From contig JAYSPV010000005.1 in assembly GCA_043721915.1 (NCBI GenBank), forward strand, positions 87,598 to 151,597: a stretch of 64,000 nucleotides of DNA, in the 5' to 3' direction. Below the pieces are notes generated by a model. It saw nothing but the letters and a program-made list of their open reading frames with translations. It made no database searches and was not told the DNA's origin. Source of the stretch: UBA668 sp043721915 (GTDB lineage Bacteria; Actinomycetota; Acidimicrobiia; Acidimicrobiales; Ilumatobacteraceae). Position 1 is the first letter of the stretch. Each line of letters opens with the position of its first letter. The position numbers and the translations under genes are program-made. Of this stretch, positions 60,221 to 64,000 are shown one piece after another.

Positions 60221-61981
60221 TCAACGCATCAGCGAGAGACGCACCGCTTCGCGGTAGAAGTCGTTCGACTTCTCGAGCTCCGAGGGAGTGTCGAACCCCA
60301 TCAGGTGACCCTTCTGGATGACCATGATCCGTTCGCAGATCTCCAGCGTGGAAAGCCGGTGGGCGATGATGATGATGGCCATCTGTTGTTTGAGGCCGAG
60401 CAGTGTTTCTCGAACGAGGTGCTCGCTCTTCACATCCAGCGCGCTCGTGGGTTCGTCGAGTACCATCACGTCGGGTCGCTCGACCAGCGCACGAGCGATG
60501 CAGAGCCGCTGTTGCTGGCCACCGCTGAGGCGGCCACCGTTCTCGCCGAGTACGCGCTGGTAGCCGCCGGGGTCCGCCATGATCTCGTCGTGGAGGTGGG
60601 CCAACCGCGCGGCCTGTTCGACTTCGGCGTCGCTGACGTCGTCTCGCATGAAGCGAATATTGTCGGCAACGGTGCCAACGATCAGATGGGCCTCCTGCGG
60701 CACGAAGGTGACCTTGCGGGCCCACTCGGAGCGATCGAAGGTCCGGATGTCGCGGCCGCCGGCGAGGATGCGCCCCTCCTGCGGTTGGCGCAGCCCAAGC
60801 AGTAGCAGCACCAAGGTTGACTTTCCGCCGCCCGAAGGCCCGACCACACCAACGATCTCGCATGGCTCGATCTTGAACGAGATGTCGCTGAGAACAGGTT
60901 GGTCGGGCACGTACTCGAACGTCACATGCTCGGCTTCGACGGTGCCAACGTGACCAACCGGCTCGCCTCCGTCGGCGGGGTGGGAGTCCTCGAAGCGTTT
61001 GAGCACACCCTGAAGCTCGTCGATGATCGGCGCGTCGCAGGCGATGTACACATGCGCGCCCTGTAGGGCTTGGCCATAGCTCAGTGACCGCAGCATCAGC
61101 AGCATGACGGCACCGAGACTGGTGAGACTGGCCGTCGCCGTGGTGGCAACCACGGCCAGCCCGCCGAGGAGGGCGAGATACGCCAGCCCGGTGTACATGG
61201 TGCCCGAGGCCCCGCCTGCGAAGGCCAGCGATCGCGACCGTTTCCGAGATGCGGTGATCTTGTCCTGCAGCCTGGCGTGCGCCTGCTCCTGGACGTGGAA
61301 GACGTGGAGCTCCATCCCAAGTTCGGAGGTCTCGCTCACGGCTGTGGCCAGCTCCATCCCAGCCAACGCATCGGCGCTGGAACGCCTGCCGATCACGAGT
61401 CGTATCGGACGCAGCAGCGCCGCCAGCAGCAGCACGCTCACGCTCAGAGCAATGGCTCCTGCGGGGTCTACTGCGATCGCCAGTCCGAGCAGCGCCACCA
61501 GGTTGGCGATCGCCACGATGCCCTGACCCAAACCGGTCATCAGGCCCGCGGCGTGGGTGACGTAACTGCTCACCAGCTGCTGCAGGCTGCCGGACCTTTG
61601 GCTCTGCTGCACCTCCCACGAGGAGCGAAGGAAGGCACGAATGAGTCTGGTTCGAACCTTTGCAACGACTGCTGCAGAGAGGTGCGCAGACTGCCAGGTC
61701 GCGTAGCCGGAGACCGCAATTCGGGCGACGACGAGCGCGAGGGCGAGCAGCAACGTCTGGTTGACCGACAGGAACCAGCCCGCCACGATGCCGACCCGGT
61801 CGTTGCCCTTTGTTATCGCGAGTGCAGCGCGGGTCACCGTGACGAGGAACAGCGCCTCTGCGGTACCCCCCAGGAAGGCCGTTCCTGCCATCCACACGAG
61901 CGCACGCCGGTAGCCGTGCGCCGCAAAGCTGATGGCGGATCTCGCCTGCGAGGGCAGGGCAGGGAGTTCCCGCTCTGTCAA
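60221..61981 (-). CDS. ABC exporter, fused permease-ATPase
   Basis: A 586-residue half-transporter (six membrane helices plus ATPase). The ATPase shows Walker A GVVGPSGGGKSTLVLLLLGL, signature GGRLSGGQQQRLCIARALVE, Walker B VMVLDEPTSALD and H-loop IIIIAHRLSTLE. It resembles the lipid-linked-glycan or peptide flippase class (MsbA/PglK-like). In a bacillosamine-type locus, a PglK-like flippase would be expected, so this is a natural candidate, but a peptide exporter for the HprK/PqqD module is also possible. The start is a TTG at 61979-61981; no good ATG precedes the first helix, so it is uncertain. Confidence 0.83.
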   Translation of the reverse strand: MTERELPALPSQARSAISFAAHGYRRALVWMAGTAFLGGTAEALFLVTVTRAALAITKGNDRVGIVAGWFLSVNQTLLLALALVVARIAVSGYATWQSAHLSAAVVAKVRTRLIRAFLRSSWEVQQSQRSGSLQQLVSSYVTHAAGLMTGLGQGIVAIANLVALLGLAIAVDPAGAIALSVSVLLLAALLRPIRLVIGRRSSADALAGMELATAVSETSELGMELHVFHVQEQAHARLQDKITASRKRSRSLAFAGGASGTMYTGLAYLALLGGLAVVATTATASLTSLGAVMLLMLRSLSYGQALQGAHVYIACDAPIIDELQGVLKRFEDSHPADGGEPVGHVGTVEAEHVTFEYVPDQPVLSDISFKIEPCEIVGVVGPSGGGKSTLVLLLLGLRQPQEGRILAGGRDIRTFDRSEWARKVTFVPQEAHLIVGTVADNIRFMRDDVSDAEVEQAARLAHLHDEIMADPGGYQRVLGENGGRLSGGQQQRLCIARALVERPDVMVLDEPTSALDVKSEHLVRETLLGLKQQMAIIIIAHRLSTLEICERIMVIQKGHLMGFDTPSELEKSNDFYREAVRLSLMR

Positions 61982-62117
61982 GGTCGGTCGCTTGCCGGTG
62001 CTCGCATCACGCAGAGTCTAACGACGATCCCAGGTTGCCAGCCCGTACAGGAAGCCGTTCGTCACTGCGGCGCAATCGAAGCGGCCGCTGGATAAATGAT
62101 TCCGTGGATGCGGGGCC

Positions 62118-62993
62118 GTGAACACTAGTTTTGGCGGCAATGATCGATCGGAAACGGTGATGTCTGACTCCGCTGCGCCGTCGCCCGCGGTCGACGTGCG
62201 GGGTGTCATCCCGTGCACCATCGGAATTCTCACCTACAACTCCGCAGCAACGCTCGAACGGACGCTGAAGGGGGTCGAAGGGTTCGCAGAGCGAATCATC
62301 TGCGATGGCGGCAGCTCCGACGGCACGCTCGATCTTGCTCGACAGTACGGCTGCAAGGTGCTGACGCAGGATGCACGATTCAAGCGGAGCGACGGCACGC
62401 TTCGTGACTTCGCGGGTGCGATGCGACAACTCGTCGATGCTGCGTCGATGCCTTGGTTCTTCAAGGTGGACAGTGATGAGGTGCCCTCACCCGAACTTCT
62501 GGAGGAGCTGCGCCGGTCGCTCGGCCCGGAGAGCCCGGCCGACGGATTGCGGGTGCCGCTCAAGTATGTGGTCGGCGGTCAGGTCATTGCAGATGCAACG
62601 ACCTATCCGATGCACCAACTGCGCATCATCCGCGTCGGCTGCGGGCTCACATATGCGGGTCGGGTTCACGAGCACATCGACTCGGACGGATACGTCGTCG
62701 AGATGCTCCAGCACCCGCAGTTGCTGCCGCAGCCGAGCATCCGCACCCTGATACCCCGATGGTGGCGGTACCAGAAGATCGAACTCGATACCGCGCGTCA
62801 GTTCCCTCGAAGCGAGCGCTGGCAGGCCCACGCACGGCGGCACCTGAAGGTTGCCAAGTACCTCGCCTGGCGTTACACGAAGGTAGTGCGCTCCGGAGGC
62901 AAGCCGCGGCTGCCGCTTCGCTACGAGCTTCTGAGGATCGCAGATCACCTGGTTGCCGTAGTCGTCTTGATGGTTGCTCGCCACTCACCCTGA
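62118..62993 (+). CDS. Family 2 glycosyltransferase
   Basis: A 291-residue GT2 enzyme with the GT-A fold: CTIGILTYNSAATLERTLKG, RIICDGGSSDGTLDLARQYG and the metal-binding FFKVDSDEVPSPELL. A His block GRVHEHIDSDGYVVEM resembles the acceptor site of WaaE/KdtX-type glycosyltransferases. It would add a sugar to a lipid-linked acceptor. The GTG at 62118 is possible, and the ATG at 62160 (MSDSAAPS) equally so. It diverges from the ABC exporter gene. Confidence 0.84.
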   Translation: MNTSFGGNDRSETVMSDSAAPSPAVDVRGVIPCTIGILTYNSAATLERTLKGVEGFAERIICDGGSSDGTLDLARQYGCKVLTQDARFKRSDGTLRDFAGAMRQLVDAASMPWFFKVDSDEVPSPELLEELRRSLGPESPADGLRVPLKYVVGGQVIADATTYPMHQLRIIRVGCGLTYAGRVHEHIDSDGYVVEMLQHPQLLPQPSIRTLIPRWWRYQKIELDTARQFPRSERWQAHARRHLKVAKYLAWRYTKVVRSGGKPRLPLRYELLRIADHLVAVVVLMVARHSP

Positions 62994-63022
62994 CCCTGGT
63001 TGCTGGCACTCAGCTCATGGTG

Positions 63023-64000
63023 TCAATTGCATTCGCCGGGTGCGAATCGGTAGATGCGAAAGGTTGAGTCGGGCACCTCGATCGCGAACTCGAGGCCGTC
63101 GATTCCACTTTCGAGGTTCTTCAATCCACTGCGGAGCGCAACCTGGTCGTCGTTGAGCACGAGGAAGTCGGCGCCGAAGCAATGAGCGGTATTGAGGATG
63201 CTCTCGGTCGCGTCGTCGGGGATCATGAGTGCAGAAAATCCAGTGGCGAGGCTGACCTCGAATGGGTCGCGCGTCATTACAACTGATCCAGGCCCTGCGC
63301 CGAGCGACGTCAGGCTTGCGCCGACCTTGTTGAGCGTCATCTCCAGTTTGCGGTTCTCCGCGGTAAGCGCGCGGGCGCCCATCTGTCCTGAGGCCAACAG
63401 GCAGATCCACACACCAGCCAAAACAAGTGGCCCCACCCGGCGCAACCACTGTCGGTCTCGTGCGACCGCGACAGAGCACGCGACGATGCAGCAGAACCAC
63501 GTTGGCATCAGCCCCACCACATCACGCGAGAGCGAGATCGGGCCGGAGTACGGGTACACCATCACCTGAAACGTTGGAAGACAGATGGTGAAGGAGAGAG
63601 GAATCAGCCACCGCCTACCGAGCCTGAAGTCCCTGCCGATCGCCCCGACGATCAAGGAGATGATGGTCAGCGCGACGACCAGGCCGATGGCGTTGCCGGA
63701 CAGCGAGTCGACAAGATTCCTGACAGCATCGCGCCGCGAGTCCAGGAACACCTTCAGGAAGTGTCCGAACCCGCCGGAGGACCATGAGCCGAACGTGGGA
63801 AGCGGGTCCGACGCATACAGTTGCTCGTAGTTGTCGATGAACAGAAGGCGGCGGCTGGCGGGCGGTAGTGGCGAGCCGTAACGACGGTAGCTCGCAACGA
63901 TCAGTGGGCTGATGGTGGTCACCCAGGAGCCCGCAAACAGACCGAGACGTGATGCCCGGGCTCTCCACGGCACCTTGCAGGCGAGCACCGCAACGACACC
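63023..64000 (-). CDS. Multi-pass membrane protein, C-terminal part (runs off the window)
   Basis: The C-terminal 325 residues of a longer protein; the frame stays open to base 64000. About five hydrophobic helices are present (AIGLVVALTIISLIVGAIG, WLIPLSFTICLPTFQVMVY, TWFCCIVACSVAVA and others), followed by a soluble end with LVLNDDQVALRSGLKNLESG. The layout (many helices, then a short globular tail) fits the C-terminal part of glycosyltransferase-39/87-like or O-antigen-polymerase-like proteins that act in lipid-linked glycan synthesis. No active-site motif is visible in this piece. Confidence 0.65.
   Translation of the reverse strand, partial: GVVAVLACKVPWRARASRLGLFAGSWVTTISPLIVASYRRYGSPLPPASRRLLFIDNYEQLYASDPLPTFGSWSSGGFGHFLKVFLDSRRDAVRNLVDSLSGNAIGLVVALTIISLIVGAIGRDFRLGRRWLIPLSFTICLPTFQVMVYPYSGPISLSRDVVGLMPTWFCCIVACSVAVARDRQWLRRVGPLVLAGVWICLLASGQMGARALTAENRKLEMTLNKVGASLTSLGAGPGSVVMTRDPFEVSLATGFSALMIPDDATESILNTAHCFGADFLVLNDDQVALRSGLKNLESGIDGLEFAIEVPDSTFRIYRFAPGECN

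Overview
The window is high-GC DNA, tightly packed with genes that often overlap by 4 bp (ATGA or GTGA). GTG starts are common. The gene content points to an actinobacterium: a DUF222/HNH 13E12-type gene, an OleA/OleBC fusion/OleD set, a polysaccharide cluster with a DUF4012 protein, and DUF916-type surface proteins. A lineage near Acidimicrobiia (Ilumatobacter-like) is my inference and cannot be proved from this window. I saw no rRNA, tRNA, CRISPR array, insertion sequence or prophage.

Layout. (1) 1-8.1 kb: a truncated guanine deaminase gene, then an olefinic-hydrocarbon (Ole) operon oleA-oleBC-oleD on the minus strand, a dimethylformamidase-like protein and a Bcr/CflA-type MFS exporter. (2) 8.1-26.7 kb: a run of 15 minus-strand genes built around a phosphate (Pst) ABC transporter. 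Three coiled-coil or tail-anchored proteins of unknown function come first, behind a promoter carrying a GTTCACC-type (Pho-box-like) palindrome. Then come pstC, pstA, a membrane-anchored PstS, a second and larger binding protein, two membrane-anchored proteins sharing a new-looking domain, a sortase-fold protein that has lost both catalytic residues, a PstB with a 200-residue N-terminal extension, a third binding protein, a fibronectin-type secreted protein with the same new domain, and a DUF916/neocarzinostatin-like pair. (3) 26.8-35.4 kb: mixed housekeeping and accessory genes, namely an old-yellow-enzyme homologue, a RecQ-like helicase, a decayed flavoprotein gene, a DUF222/HNH gene, a carboxylesterase, a peroxiredoxin whose peroxidatic residue is encoded by in-frame UGA (candidate selenoprotein) coupled to a VIT1/CCC1-family transporter, and a small LPXTG-like surface protein.

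(4) 35.5-64 kb: a polysaccharide or glycoconjugate locus. It carries pglD-, pglC-, pglE- and two pglF-like genes (a diacetylbacillosamine-type pathway), an LMW tyrosine phosphatase, a polysaccharide deacetylase, DUF4012, NAD-dependent epimerase and UDP-sugar dehydrogenase genes, glycosyltransferases (one fused to an acyltransferase-like domain), an ABC exporter and a truncated multi-membrane-pass protein. Embedded in it (50.4-58.1 kb) is a module of two divergent HPr-kinase-like/PqqD fusions, two free PqqD proteins, a nucleotidyltransferase-like protein, a Tat-exported protein and a methyltransferase. This module may be a peptide- or protein-modification system linked to the envelope polysaccharide.

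The strongest leads for new biology are the UGA-encoded peroxiredoxin, the elaborated Pst/surface-protein locus with its pseudo-sortase, the HprK/PqqD module, and 42-bp direct repeats flanking an AbiEi/DUF559-like gene.
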